Assembly (NCBI GenBank): GCA_036365145.1
Contig: JAEOAD010000001.1
Location: 99,917,501-99,981,500, forward strand
DNA from: Orientallactaga sibirica
Taxonomy: Eukaryota > Chordata > Mammalia > Rodentia > Dipodidae
Direction: 5' to 3'
Length of the DNA: 64,000 nt
In this document: positions 45,323 to 57,090 of the stretch, piece by piece
How positions within the stretch are numbered: position 1 is the first letter of the stretch
Layout: each line of letters opens with the position of its first letter
Notes under the pieces: model-generated
Told to the model about the DNA's origin: nothing
Database searches by the model: none
The model's input: the letters and a program-made list of their open reading frames with translations, nothing else
Made by a program: the position numbers and the translations under genes

Positions 45323-47357
45323 GGGAGTGTGGTAGTTTGAATATATGTCCCCCAATATATTCAGTATTTTACTAGTTATAGTTTGCATCTGCAATCACCT
45401 TGCTAGAGGCAATGTCACTGGGGGCCCGGTCTTAAGGTGTTAATGGTATGGGTTTGAGATTCCATTGTAAAGATATGAAAATGTGCCTAGCAGGAGTTCC
45501 TGAAGTGTGCTGTGTGACCTTTTGGCTGTAGTTTTGCTCTGTGTGCTGTGGTGGCTGGTTGGCTTTCTCTCTCTCTGCTTTGCCCTGTGAAGAGCAGGCT
45601 GCTTTTCCTGCCTTTAGGGAACTTCCCTTGGATCTGTAAGCTTCAATAAATAATATCCCTTCCTCCATAACTGTGCCTGGTCTGAAAGTTCATCTCAGTG
45701 AACCTGAAGCTGTCTGCTACAGTAAAGTGATACCGAGGAGTGTGGGGTGAGATGAACCTGACCATGTGGATATTCGTCTTTTGGAACTTTTGTTTTGGAG
45801 GAATGGGCATGGACTTGGTGCATGCAACTGAAGATGCCTTCTGGAGTGGTAAGCCAAGTTTTATGGACTATTCTGATGAGAGTTTGAGAATGCTAAGTGC
45901 AGATAGTACTGAACTTTGAGGCTTGGCTTATGAGCTTTCTAAGGGGAAGGAAAGAATGCAGAGGACTTTGTTGGAACTGGGCTACTGGCATAAGGGATGG
46001 CTACGTTCTGCTATCCAGGCCCAGAAAGTTTGATCAAACTTAAATTTGTAATGGACTGATGTGCTTGGCTAAAGATATCGGACTGAGATTTTAAGATTTT
46101 AAGTTGGAAAACCTCAAGCAAGTTAAAAGCAGAGGCACTGAGACTGGTTTTAGGTTACTGGAGCTTCTATTGTCAATGCATTAGCAATCTTAAGGAAGGT
46201 GGAAGGAAGGTGGCCTGACTTGATTTACATTCAAACAATGGAGAGGATGCCTGAGGAAAGACTGTTAAAAATGAAAATTCTTGGAAAGAGCTGACTGGAG
46301 AGGGAACTTGCTTTTCAAGGCTATGATTTATTTTGTCCCTGGATTAAGAATATGGCTGTGTCCTGCACACCTGGTATTAGTTTTGGAAATATGAAAAATG
46401 CATAGAATGGTCATGAATTGCACACGGTTCTAGGAACCGCTGCTGAGATGCGGCACGAGGCAGGGCATGAAGTCCCTGAGGAATAGGCTGGAAGAGCCTT
46501 TTGGAAGATGGACCATGGTTTGCATGGAGACCTGAAGATGTTTTGGATATACCAGGACTGTGCAAAAGAGCTACCATGGAGTGCAGTGTTGGCATGGGAC
46601 GAAAGTTTTTCCTGGCGACTCTGCCCAGCTGGAGGGGTGGGATTGGAAAACCTGGAGACTGTTAGTCTCTGGTTATATTGAACTTGAACTGCAGAAGTTT
46701 GATGACGGCTGATGGTGGTTGAGTTTGCATTGTTTTAGTTTCTCCTTGCTATGCCTTATACCAGTTTTAAAAAAATGTTTATTCTGTGCCTTTACATGTT
46801 GAAAATATTTAACTTGTTTGATTTTACAGGACTCACTATCTTAAGTTGATCAAGACTGTGAGAACCTTTGAAATTGGACTGAGTACAATTTACAATGTGT
46901 GATAGTTATAAATCTATTGGGGGCCAGGAGCTAAATATATTGGGGGCCAGGGGCAGAATGTGGTTGTTTGAATATATGTCCCCCTATATATTCAGTATTT
47001 TACTAGTTATAGTTTGCATCTGCAATCACCTTACTAGAGGCAATGTCACTGGGGGCCCGGTCTTAAGGTGTTAATGGTGTGGGTTTGAGATTCCATTGTA
47101 AAGATATGAAAATGTGCCTAACAGGAGTTCCTGAAGTGTGCTGTGTGACCTTTTGGCTGTAGTTTTGCTCTGTGTGCTGTGGTGGCTGGTTGGCTTTCTC
47201 TCTCTCTGCTTTGCCCTGTGAAGAGCAGGCTGCTTTTCCTGCCTTTATGGAACTTCCCTTGGATCTGTAAGCTTCAATAAATAATATCCCTTCCTCCATA
47301 ACTGTGCCTGGTCTGAAAGTTTATCTCAGTGAACCTGAAGCTGTCTGCTACAGGGAG
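45323..47357 (+). mobile_element. Complete MaLR-like LTR retrotransposon with 5-bp target duplication
   Basis: Two 394-bp LTRs (45328-45721 and 46959-47352), each TGTGGT...CTACA, flanked by the perfect 5-bp repeat GGGAG (45323-45327 and 47353-47357). The 1237-bp interior begins near the first LTR with 'tgataccgaggagtg', like the start of MaLR interiors, and ends with a purine-rich 'gggggccaggggcagaa' just before the second LTR. No gag or pol frame is present, as is normal for this non-autonomous ERVL-related class. By hand count the LTRs differ at 7 positions (about 1.8%), so it is a recent insertion. Each LTR has an AATAAA near its 3' end (45646, 47277). Confidence 0.93.
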
Positions 47358-47409
47358 AATGAAAACTGAAGATTTGAGAAGCAAATTGTAAATTAAGGTA
47401 GAAACTGAG

Positions 47410-47797
47410 TGTCCCAGGCAGCTTCAATTGCTGTGATTAACTTTCAGACAGACAAGAGTTATAGGAGGAAGGGACTTATTGAAGCTTACAGGTAGAGGTG
47501 AAGTTCCATAATGGTGGAAGAAGCTGCCCCCCCCCGCCCCCCTTTACAGGTCCACACAGAGAGAAAAGCCACCACCTCCAGCACAAGCAAGCACATTTCA
47601 GGAACTCCAGACAAAGCTCAAGCACTTTGCTTATCTTTAGACTGGAAATTCAGATCCCTTCCAGCAACAAACATCTTGGGCTGGATCCTAGGATCCACAC
47701 ATAGTGACACCTCCTCCAGCTAGGTGGCTTGAGATGTAAATCACAAGCTTTAATAAACTCCTGAATCATTTGGGGGCCATCCATTCAAGCCACCACA
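47410..47797 (-). repeat. Solo MaLR-like LTR with perfect 5-bp target duplication
   Basis: 388 bp, TG...CA on the minus strand, flanked by CTGAG at 47405-47409 and 47798-47802. It belongs to a diverged subfamily compared with the 394-bp LTRs. A C-rich run at 47527-47541 interrupts it. Confidence 0.9.
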
Positions 47798-47802
47798 CTG
47801 AG

Positions 47803-48573
47803 GTAATGCAAACCGTAGGGAATTTAGGGCAAAATAGAAATGAAATTGATTTGTCAGTGATTTCCACTAATCTATCAGTTTCCAGTGCCACAGATGAGGT
47901 GAAAACAATTTATCTTTCATGTGACAATCTAGTCAGTATAACATGTGTACTTGATGGGAGATCCACAGACAGATTAGAAGACATTTCCAAACATTTCATG
48001 GATTTGAGTCATGGTCTGATATACATGTATACCCAAATGGCAAATGGGACAAACTTATAAGAAAACATAATAAAGGCAAAGACAGGCATTTTCAAAGAAA
48101 AGATTTAGAAGTTATAAATAGTAAGTTTTTGAATTTTGAAAAATAAATAATAAATTCATTTTATGAAGGCTATCAATCTAAAATGAAGGCAAAGCCTGAA
48201 AACAAATTTTCTGCAGAGAAAATTCACTCACTTGAAAAGACTATTTATTGACCTCAAGTTCAATATATTATATTGTGATTTGCAAAAAAGTAGTAATAAT
48301 AAAGTTGCCATATTTTAGATTTCAACATGAGCTTCCTCCTCCTCATCTATTTTTAAAGCATATTGAACAGCAGTATTTTAGGAAAAGTTTCTCATGCATT
48401 TCTTTACCAACCTTCAACATTCTTATTAAATTCCTAATATAATTTTTGAAGCACAGTTTTAAATTTTGACAAAATGCAATTTTTTGGGTTTCTGTGATAA
48501 TTTTTCCTGTGATCTGTTACAGAGAAGCTCAGCCTACCCATAAAACTCACATTTTCTTCAATGTCTTATACTA
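47803..48573. other. No gene or recognised repeat
   Basis: A 96-codon frame at 47770-48060 starts inside the LTR and resembles nothing I know. Confidence 0.5.
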
Positions 48574-48582
48574 ATAATCTTA

Positions 48583-48743
48583 TTTTTTTGTTGTTGTTTG
48601 TTTTTTCAAGGTAGGGTTTCATTATGGTCCAGGCTGACCTGGAATTAACTATTTAGTCCTAGGGTGGTCTTGAACTCACAGTGATCCTCCTACCTCTGCC
48701 TCCCAAGTGCTGGGATTAAAGGCGTGCACCACCACGCCCAGCT
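48583..48743 (-). repeat. B1 SINE
   Basis: Full-length minus-strand copy, flanked by taatctta on both sides. Confidence 0.93.
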
Positions 48744-49117
48744 AATCTTACTGTTTTTATCTTCCACAGTTTAGTACTGATCTGTGGAGGCTTATATTTG
48801 TCTGTAGCTCAAGGTAAGGATAGATTTTTTTTTAAAAAAAACTTTTCCTTTTTGACACCAGCAGCAGTTTTTTGAAAAAAAAATGTAAGCAAAAAAATTT
48901 CCCTTGTGAATGTTATTCAAAATCCCATTTTATCTCCTTTGCTACGTCATTATTTTGTAATTTTTTAAAATTTTGTTTGGGAGGGTCACTGAAGTATTCC
49001 TCATCACACTCGACCCCAATAGACCCCTCTACACATCTATATGTTTTACATCTATTGTCTGAGCTTTTATTGGTATATGCTAACACTGGTGCAAGTTACA
49101 AACCTCACTATGTGCAT

Positions 49118-49148
<31 letters not shown>

Positions 49149-49296
49149 TTCATTTATTTATTTGTAGGGTCTTGCTCTACCCAAGGCTGACCTGGAATTC
49201 ACTCAGTAGTTTCAGGGTAGCATTGAACTCATGGTGATCCGCCTACCTCTGCCTCCCAAGTGCTAGGATTAAAGGCATGTGCCACCATGTCCGGCT
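49118..49296 (-). repeat. B1 SINE with (ATTT)n tail
   Basis: Minus strand; its tail has become a 45-bp (TTTA)n run. Confidence 0.92.
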
Positions 49297-49343
49297 CTTA
49301 AACAGGCTTTTAATGTGAAAACTATCTGTTACAGTTATACCGG

Positions 49344-49687
49344 TGTGGTGATTTGATTCAGGTGTCCAGCATAAATTTAGGTACTCTGAATACTAGTCTT
49401 CCCAGTTGTTGTCAATTGGAAATTAAAGCCTCCCGGAGGCAGTGTGTTGGTGGAGTTATGAGTATTTTAGCCAGCTTCCCTTGCTGGTTTTTGGCACACT
49501 GTCCTGTTGCTGTTGTCCACCTGATGTTGGCCAGGGGATGATGTCTACCCTCTGTTCATGCCATCGTTTTCCCTGTCATTATGGAGCTTCCCCCTCAAGC
49601 CTGTCAGCCAAAATAACCCTCGCCCCCACCCCACAAGCTGCTCTTAGTTGGGTGATTTCTACCAGTAATGCGAACCTGCCTGCAACA
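49344..49687 (+). repeat. Solo LTR, second MaLR-like family
   Basis: 344 bp, TGTGGTGATTTG...CTGCAACA, with 'gtcagccaaaataaccct' in place of an AATAAA. Flanks accgg/acctg agree at 4 of 5 positions. Sequence differs from the 45-50 kb LTR family except at the ends. Confidence 0.75.
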
Positions 49688-50027
49688 ACCTGTTTTCAGC
49701 TTTGTTACCATGGTTCATTCCTTAGTGGGCATGCTTTTCCTAGTCAGGCTGCTTGGCTCTGTGGCTTGGGACATCCTCTGTTGTTTCTTGGAGCGGTTCT
49801 ATGGGTGACAGTTTTCAAAGCAGCTTTGGCTTGCTTAGAAGTGGCTTCATTTCACTTTTCTGAGGAATATTTTCAACAGATGCAGGACTCTATGTTGGCC
49901 TTTGCCTCCTTATTCCAATGACTTCAAAGTAAAAACACATTATTTTCAGATGAGAATTTTCATAGAAAACCTTCTCAGTTTTCCTTTGCACCCATTGATT
50001 CCTCTTTCTCTGGCTGTTTACAATTTG
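49688..50027. other. Unassigned, GC-richer than surroundings
   Basis: The 159-codon frame 49442-49921 runs out of the LTR into this part. Its C-terminal residues (FSEEYFQQMQDSMLAFASLF) look protein-like, but I cannot match them. It may be LTR-element interior or an unrecognised pseudogene. Confidence 0.3.
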
Positions 50028-50032
50028 TTGTA

Positions 50033-50369
50033 TGTGGTAGTTTAAATAGATGTCCTCCAATATATTCAGTGTTTCATTAGTTTGTATCTGGAGGCAGTGT
50101 CACTGGGCGGATCTTAAGGTGTGGTGGTGGGTTTGAGATTTCAGTCTAAAGATATGCAAAGTGTGCCTAGCTGGAGTTCCTGAGGTTTGCTGTGCTGTGT
50201 GGCTTTTGGCTTGTGGCTTTGCTCTCTGCCTGGTCCTATGAGAGCAAGACAACCTCTTCTGCCATTATGGAACTTTCCCTGGATCTGTAAGCTTCAATAA
50301 ATATCCCTTCCTCCATAACTGTGCCTGGTCTGGAAGTTCATCTCAGTGAACCTGAAGCTGTCTGCTACA
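50033..50369 (+). repeat. Solo MaLR-like LTR
   Basis: 337 bp, same family as 45328-45721 but about 60 bp shorter through deletions. Same ends (TGTGGTAGTTT...CTGCTACA) and AATAAA at 50297. Flanks ttgta/ttgtt. Confidence 0.88.
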
Positions 50370-51052
50370 TTGTTCTTCTACTATTATTGCTTTTCAAAAA
50401 GTCATTTGTGATGCACATTGATGTAATTTTCCTTTTATTTACTCTGAATTAAAATGAATTTATTTAATCAAATATGTGCTATTTTATTTATGTTTGAAAA
50501 TTGCCCATTACTTAATCAATTATTGGTACTGTACTTTCTGTGTCATGAATTACTCACTTAACATACTTATTATCTTCCAAACAGACTAGACTCTAGTGTA
50601 ATAGCTTACTTAATTTAATGTATAAAATCAATATTATTAATACTGCTATTGTTACTTCAGTTTATTATTAAGCCTACCAATGAAGTTTCCCTTTTCTTTA
50701 TAAATTTAATTAGTTTTAGAAATTCTAGTGTTTTACAATTTTCATCTTGAAATTAAATTCATCTTTCATTTTAAATGTGCCTGTCTGTTATATATTATGA
50801 ATTATATATAAAATTTATAAAATTGTTACATATACATATATGTATATATATTGAATAATACAAATTAATATGTGTATGTACATATACAAATGGAATATAT
50901 ATACACACACTCATACTATGCATACAAATTCCTCATCTAAGAATGTGATCACCACTTTTATTCCTTTTCTGTTTCTGTTATTTGATTTTACTTATGATCA
51001 GCATATGTTCTTGTTTAATTACCTCATAAATTATAATAGGAATTAGAATATT
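50370..51052. other. No gene; AT-rich
   Basis: Contains a (TATA/CATA) mixture at 50820-50910. Nothing else supported. Confidence 0.5.
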
Positions 51053-51251
51053 CTCTTTTTTGAGAGAGAAAGAAAAAGATAGGGAGAAAAAGAATGAGCA
51101 CAACAGTGCTTCTAGCCATTGCAAGGAAACTCCAGCCTCCAGATACATGCACCCCCTTGTGCTTCTGGCTTTCATGGGTACTGGAGAATAGAACCTGGGT
51201 CCTTAGGCTTTTCAGGCAGGCACCTTAACTGTTAAGTCATCTCTCAAGCCC
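51053..51251 (-). repeat. tRNA-derived SINE
   Basis: Minus-strand copy, head 'gttaagtcatctctcaagccct'. Confidence 0.9.
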
Positions 51252-51261
51252 TAAAAAATTT

Positions 51262-51478
51262 TAAATATTTTATTTTTCTTTATTTATTTGAGAGAGAAAG
51301 AGAAAGAAATAGGCAGACACAGAGAGAGAATGGACATGCCAGGGCTTCTAGCCACTGAAAACAAACTCCAGATGCATACCCCCCTTGTGAATCTGGCTTA
51401 CATGGGTCCTGGGGAATAGAACCTGGATCCTTTGGCTTTGCAGGCAAGTGTCTTAACCACTAAGCCATCTCTCCAGCT
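51262..51478 (-). repeat. tRNA-derived SINE, adjacent tandem copy
   Basis: Minus strand, 10 bp from the previous copy and in the same orientation. Independent insertions are likely, as each has its own tail. Confidence 0.92.
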
Positions 51479-53609
51479 GAGTCCTAGAATATTTTTAAAT
51501 ATGTTTTTAAATGTTTAGTTTTTATGGTTTACTTTTAAGGAAATTGGATTTTATTTTGTCATTGATAAATTTATTCATAGTTGAGCTTAATACTTTTTTA
51601 ATTTTTATTAGAGTGAGTGTAGAATAGTATTTATACTAGGGATATTTTCTTCTTATACTCTAGAGTAGGGGACTTTGAGGTTTTCTATAGAATACTCAAG
51701 GTGTTCACAGGTCTTACCACTGGGACTGATCAGAAACCATAATCAGGGTACATTTCTCTTATCACAGCTTTTTCTACAATTTCCTAATCCACCCAGACTC
51801 AGGCATTCTCTCCTTATGCTGGCACTCTTATTACTATTAACCCTAAGACTCAAAGTATCCGTTTTACAGATTTGTACAGATGTTTTTGTGAATAGTTTGA
51901 CATCTTCCCGTATTCCATTCCATAAATCCCAACTCCTTTTGTCTCCTCAAAGTTTGATGTCTATGTCTTCATATTTGAAGGATCTCTGTGCTCTGCTTTC
52001 TTATCTTTGTAAGTCCATAAACATCCTTAGACAGAAAGCATGAAGGACCATGGGAATTTCCACTTGTTTTCCTTCTCTCCATATATATTCAAATGCTGTT
52101 TTAAAGGTTTCATGTACCTCTATTTTTATAGTTTTTATAATTGTTAAAGTCATATGGTGAACAAAACAACCATTGTTCAATTACAAATGAAGCAAAGAGA
52201 ACAACTATAAAAACAATGAGTGTATATTAAGTTACCAGAAACCTACTCTACAAAGGAGGGGAAAGTGTTCTGTGATATTTAATGATTCATCTTCTGGAGC
52301 CAGATTGAATGTTTCAAAACTCGTTTCACTCTCCATTGTTCATCAGCAATTTAGCATGGGACCACGTTTTCTAAACACCTCGGGATTTCCTGAGTTTTTT
52401 TCTTAGACAGAAAATAAAAGTACCTACATCATTGGCCTATCATATATTCTAAACACCATGTGTGAAATGCATGCAATAGTCAGGAACAGAAAGTGCTTTC
52501 TCATAATTAATTTGATTTCTACTATTTTAATGTAATTTCCTCTTCTAAGCAGAATATTGCTTATTCTTATCACTTTCCTCCCTTCCATGTAGACATCTGT
52601 TGTATTTTCTAGAGTAATTCTTTGTTTCTGATGTGCATATGATTTTACTCAAAGTCTAATATTCACCCGAGCATTGTCTGAATAAGAATTGTTTCCCTAG
52701 TTAAATCATTAACATTTTGCTCAGAAAATAATTTTGGGGAAAAATAATTAGTTTTCTTTTCCTTGGGATAACATACATCAGTAAATATGATCCTCATTGA
52801 TATGTTTTGCACCATAAAAATAATTTTTTTTATTCTCCATGGCACATTGCTTAGTCTTTCAAACAAATTCATTAAAATGGCATTTACCTTGAAAATAAAA
52901 ATTATGAAGTTTGTATTAACTTTAAAAAGACTTATTTTCCTCCAGTTGATTGCTTATATATTAGAATTTTGCATTGTTTACTCCAACCCACACCTCGAAG
53001 TTCCTACACATGATTGAATTTACCTGTCTGTCCTTTAATTTTCAGAAGTTTGTATATACTGGATTTTCAGTAGGTAGCCTTTAGAAGGATTTTGCTCCAG
53101 AAATGAATATGTTCATGAAATTTTTCGGTAATGCACTTGAGAATGAAGTCTGGATATCATGCAGTCATATCCATGCTTAATTTTCTTAAAATCCCATGAG
53201 TTTACAAGGCAATTACATAAACTTAAAGATCATAAAATTGTATTATTTAATGACCACTAAGAATCTTTTAAACATATTTTAATATAGGTTATTACTTTGG
53301 AAATTAAAAAAATGTAATGGTGAAAGAGTGAGGCAATGGACATTTTAAAACAATGTCTAATGAAATATTTGATTTAAGTTTATTTAAAAGGAACAATGCA
53401 ATCACATCGTCTTCCTAAGATCTCTTAGGGAATTAAATGAATTGAAGTGTGGCTGATGGAAATAAAAAATACAATTTAAACCTGAGCAATACAAAAGTTA
53501 GTTTCAGTTTCTTTTCATTAGAGCAAAAATTTATTATAGTCACCATGAGCAAATAAGAGCAGAATTTTATAATGAGATTTCTATTTACCACTGAAAAATT
53601 GTTTGCTTT
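51479..53609. other. No gene or recognised repeat
   Basis: About 2.1 kb. The 122-codon frame at 51675-52043 has no recognisable family and ordinary composition for chance in T-rich DNA. Confidence 0.5.
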
Positions 53610-53622
53610 CACATCTAGGTAT

Positions 53623-53834
53623 TTTTAAAATATATTTTATTTTTATTAATTTATTTGGCATAGAAAGAGGGAGAGACAGAGAGAATGGCATGCCAGGGCC
53701 TCCAGCCACTGCAAATGAATTCCAGAAGTGTGTGCCCCCTTGTGCATGTGGCTAATGTGGGTACTGGGGAATCAAACTGGGGTCCTTTGGCTTTGAAGGC
53801 AGACACCTTAACCACTAAGACATCCCTCCAGCCC
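53623..53834 (-). repeat. tRNA-derived SINE with perfect 13-bp target duplication
   Basis: Direct repeat cacatctaggtat at 53610-53622 and 53835-53847 without mismatch. Confidence 0.96.
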
Positions 53835-53847
53835 CACATCTAGGTAT

Positions 53848-54759
53848 ATTTTCAAGCCATCTAAATGGATACATCTTTTGATGTGATATTTGAAGTAAGA
53901 ACATTATAAAAATATTTTTAAATTTTTTATTAAGAACTTTAATAAATGAACATACTATAATTTGGTCCCATCACACTATCCTCTTTTGTGCTTACTCCCT
54001 CACCCATTCCACTGAAGACCCTCCTGCTGTTTGGTCCTTTTGTCCTCCTGTGGTCTTCTATATGAAAGTATTTCTATGTGCAGGTCTGTTAGGATCAAAT
54101 AAGGACATTTTAATAGATGAAAAATTGCTAAAATTCATTCCAATTGGAAATGCTCTGAAAAAAGTATTTACAAAATGAAATTTGCATACTCCTGCCTTCA
54201 AAAGCAACATATAATGATTATAAATGTTGCCACTTTATTACAATAAAAATAAAATATAAGTTAACTGAAAAATTCCACATCTCTTCATAGAGCCTTAGCT
54301 GTGTCAAGGCAATGAGATTCATAGAATACCACTGCTTGGAAAGTTACGCATGCAGACAGACAGGGTCATAAGTTCCCAGATTAGAAACCAGTAGCAGATC
54401 TTAACATAGTGTACATGCTTATGACCAGCACTTTGGAGGCTGAAGTATGAGGCTCACAAATTTGAGGCTAGCCTCCCCCAAATAAGGAAATTTGCCTCAA
54501 AAAGCTAAACATAAAACAAAAAAGAGAGAGAGAGAGAAGGAGAGTGGGAGGACCAGCTGCTCAAAAGCAAAATTTTTCACAGAAGTCAGAGGTGGGAAAT
54601 GTGGAGACTCCGTGTGGATAATGCTGACAGTTAAAAAATTCAAGAGGACCTACTTGTGAGGGTAGCCCACTTTTATGAGTTTAACCTCTAGAACTCTAAA
54701 TGTTCTTAATGAATATTAGGAGGAAAATTCCCTTGTGCAACCATTATGTAATACAGAAA
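53848..54759. other. No gene; possible minus-strand L1 3' UTR near 53920-54090
   Basis: 'ttttttattaagaactttaa' followed by 'ctccctcacccattccactgaag' has the look of an antisense L1 3' end. Not proven. Confidence 0.35.
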
Positions 54760-55051
54760 AGGAATAACTTATTTTTTAATTGAGACATAATAATTGTAAT
54801 ACTTATGGGATACAATAATAATTTTATACATATGTGCATTATTTGTGTTTGGAAACTTAGATCTTCCCACTTCTAGTTCTTTATAAAATGTATAATAAAT
54901 TGTAGGCTGGAGAGAAGGCTTAGCAGTTAAGACATTTGCCTGCAAAGCCAAAGGATCCTGGTTTGATTCTCCAGCACCCATGTAAACTAGATGCACAAGG
55001 GGGTGCATACATCTGGAGTTTGTTTGCAGTGGCTAGATGCCCTGGTGCACC

Positions 55052-55128
<77 letters not shown>

Positions 55129-55550
55129 AAATAAAATATATTAAAATTATAAAAAATAAATTCTTAGACTCTATTTCACTCACTTAACTATGCTTTTGAC
55201 CATTAGAACTTAAACCTTCTAACTTTATTCTGTTTATTCTGGTACTTACAATCCACATCACTCTATACCCCATTTCCTATCTTTGATAGCCTCAATTCTT
55301 CTCAGTTTTTATGTTTTACATGAATAGAAGATGTGGTGTTAGTTTTTCTATGTCTGGCTTATTAGAGTTGAGACAATATTCTCCAGTTCTATGAAGGTTG
55401 TGAAAAATGTTAGGATCCCCTTCTACGTTTTTCCTGAGTAGTGTTCTAGCGAGTATAAATGCCATATTTTCCTCATCCATTCAGCTGTGATAGGCCTATT
55501 ATTAAACTCTGTATATTAGCAATTGAGTTGTGCTGTATAACATGAATTTA
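54760..55550 (-). repeat. Ancient L1 3' end split by a SINE
   Basis: 54760-54895 reads as antisense L1 3' UTR ('ttttttaattgagacataataattg...tatgggatacaa'). 55150-55550 reads as antisense ORF2 end, the typical 'ggcttatt...ctccagttctatgaaggttg...tcctcatccattcagctgtga' series. The SINE at 54904-55140 lies between. Divergence is high, so the L1 is much older than the SINE. Confidence 0.7.
54904..55140 (+). repeat. tRNA-derived SINE with ~70-bp (CT)n
   Basis: Head 'ggctggagagaaggcttagc'; the internal CT tract has expanded to about 70 bp of uninterrupted (TC)n at 55054-55124, before aaataaataaaat. Confidence 0.95.
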
Positions 55551-55880
55551 TTTGACACATGGACTGCATTGACTTTTTAATACTAAAAAAGGGGTTGGAA
55601 AAATGAAACATTTTGAAATATGTGAGAAAATTTGATGCCTTGTAAGTCTATCCTTACAGGAAACTATTTGACACTAGACATTTAGAATGTTACCAGACCC
55701 CAATATAAGTAGTGAACAATGGGCACTCAACTCTAGTTAGAATTCATTTTATGTGTGGAAGAAGGGAAATATCCAATCCAAGTACTAAGCAGTCATCATT
55801 TATTAAAAATTGAAAATTTTTGAAAAAAAATTAAAAGGTTGAAAGAGAAATGAGGAAAGGAGAGGAGACTATAGAATATA
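55551..55880. other. No gene or recognised repeat
   Basis: Nothing supported. Confidence 0.5.
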
Positions 55881-55893
55881 AAAAGAGAAGATA

Positions 55894-56123
55894 GGGCTGC
55901 AGAGATGGCTTAGCGGTTAAGGCGCCTGCCTGCTAAGCCTAAGAACCCAGTTCCAATCTCCAGGTCCCACGTTTAGCCAGATGCAAAGTGACACAAGGGC
56001 GCAATGCCGCACTTGACCACAATGGGGAGCACACATCTGGATTTCGTTCACTGCAGCTGAGAGACTGCTGGTGCACCCATTCTCTATCTGTCTCCCTCTC
56101 CCTCTCTCTCTGTCTCTCTCCAA

Positions 56124-56151
<28 letters not shown>
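55894..56151 (+). repeat. tRNA-derived SINE, longer subtype, 13-bp target duplication
   Basis: Perfect aaaagagaagata at 55881-55893 and 56152-56164. Head ctgcagagatggcttagcgg after the duplication; 18-bp A tail then GAAAA repeats. A young copy. Confidence 0.96.
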
Positions 56152-56157
<6 letters not shown>

Positions 56158-56164
56158 GAAGATA

Positions 56165-56649
56165 GACATACAGAGAGAAGTGGAGAGAGGATGGAAGTAA
56201 TAGTTTTAAATGAGTGAACAAGTAGTGATAGAGACAGATGAAAGAAAGCAAGCATGTTGTGATTACAAAAATAGAAATTAAAAGCAAAGGCAATGAATAT
56301 AACTACGTTTGATATTCTAAAAGATTTGGTAGTGAGTGAAGGTACCATGCAAGAGCAGATGCATAAGGTGAGATGAATGAGTGAAATTCCAAGAACCATA
56401 ATTTCATACTTATAAGGTACTTTTGGGAGTATATGATGGCATTGTGTTATTTGATTGTTGAGTCTTAGTAAGTGTAAATGCATATTGTTTACTCTAGAGA
56501 ACCTACTGAGAACAGCAAGGAAAAAAAAATTATTGCTAATGAAATGATGAAATTGAGTTATATAATATGCCATAGTAAAAGAGTAAAAACAATCTTGTGA
56601 GCAAGTAGGAGACACTGTTATATGAAAACAACTAACATCATGAGATTTA
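56165..56649. other. No gene or recognised repeat
   Basis: Nothing supported. Confidence 0.5.
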
Positions 56650-56880
56650 CACACCTGTATTATACTGGTGCACAGCTCAGGTGGGCAGCCAATAGCTCTT
56701 TGATTGGCTATGAGATCGGCTCAGTGGAAAGGAACCAATAACTGGAACCTGGAACCAAGTCAGACCCCTATGGAGACAGTGGGCAAAAATGAGAAGCTCC
56801 CACAATCCTTCATCCAAAAGTGAGGCTAATTTATACATAGCACATGGTTTGAATCACTATCTTAAAAAAAAAAAAAAAAA
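56650..56880 (+). mobile_element. L1 3' UTR internal piece with A tail
   Basis: Matches 5440-5580 ('ccaatagct...attggctatgaga...aaggaacc', 'cctatggagaca'). It ends in an 18-bp A run at 56863. It lacks the normal 3' end, so either premature polyadenylation or internal priming is likely. Confidence 0.75.
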
Positions 56881-57047
56881 CTTTTAGATATATTGTACAG
56901 TAAGACTAGCAATGAGCAAGAGAAGGTTAGAATGTTAATTCAGCCTAACAGTGTTGACTGAGGCAGCAATTCTGTTTCAATTAAGCTCATTTTCCCTGCA
57001 TTAATCAGTCACAACTGACAACTTTTTAAAAAGTAATTTATACATGC

Positions 57048-57090
<43 letters not shown>

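Noticed and set aside
47770..48060. 96-codon plus-strand frame
   Set aside because: Starts within a solo LTR; no domain recognised and no splice or poly(A) context.
55917..56654. 245-codon minus-strand frame
   Set aside because: It begins in AT-rich sequence and runs through a SINE read antisense; no protein family resemblance.
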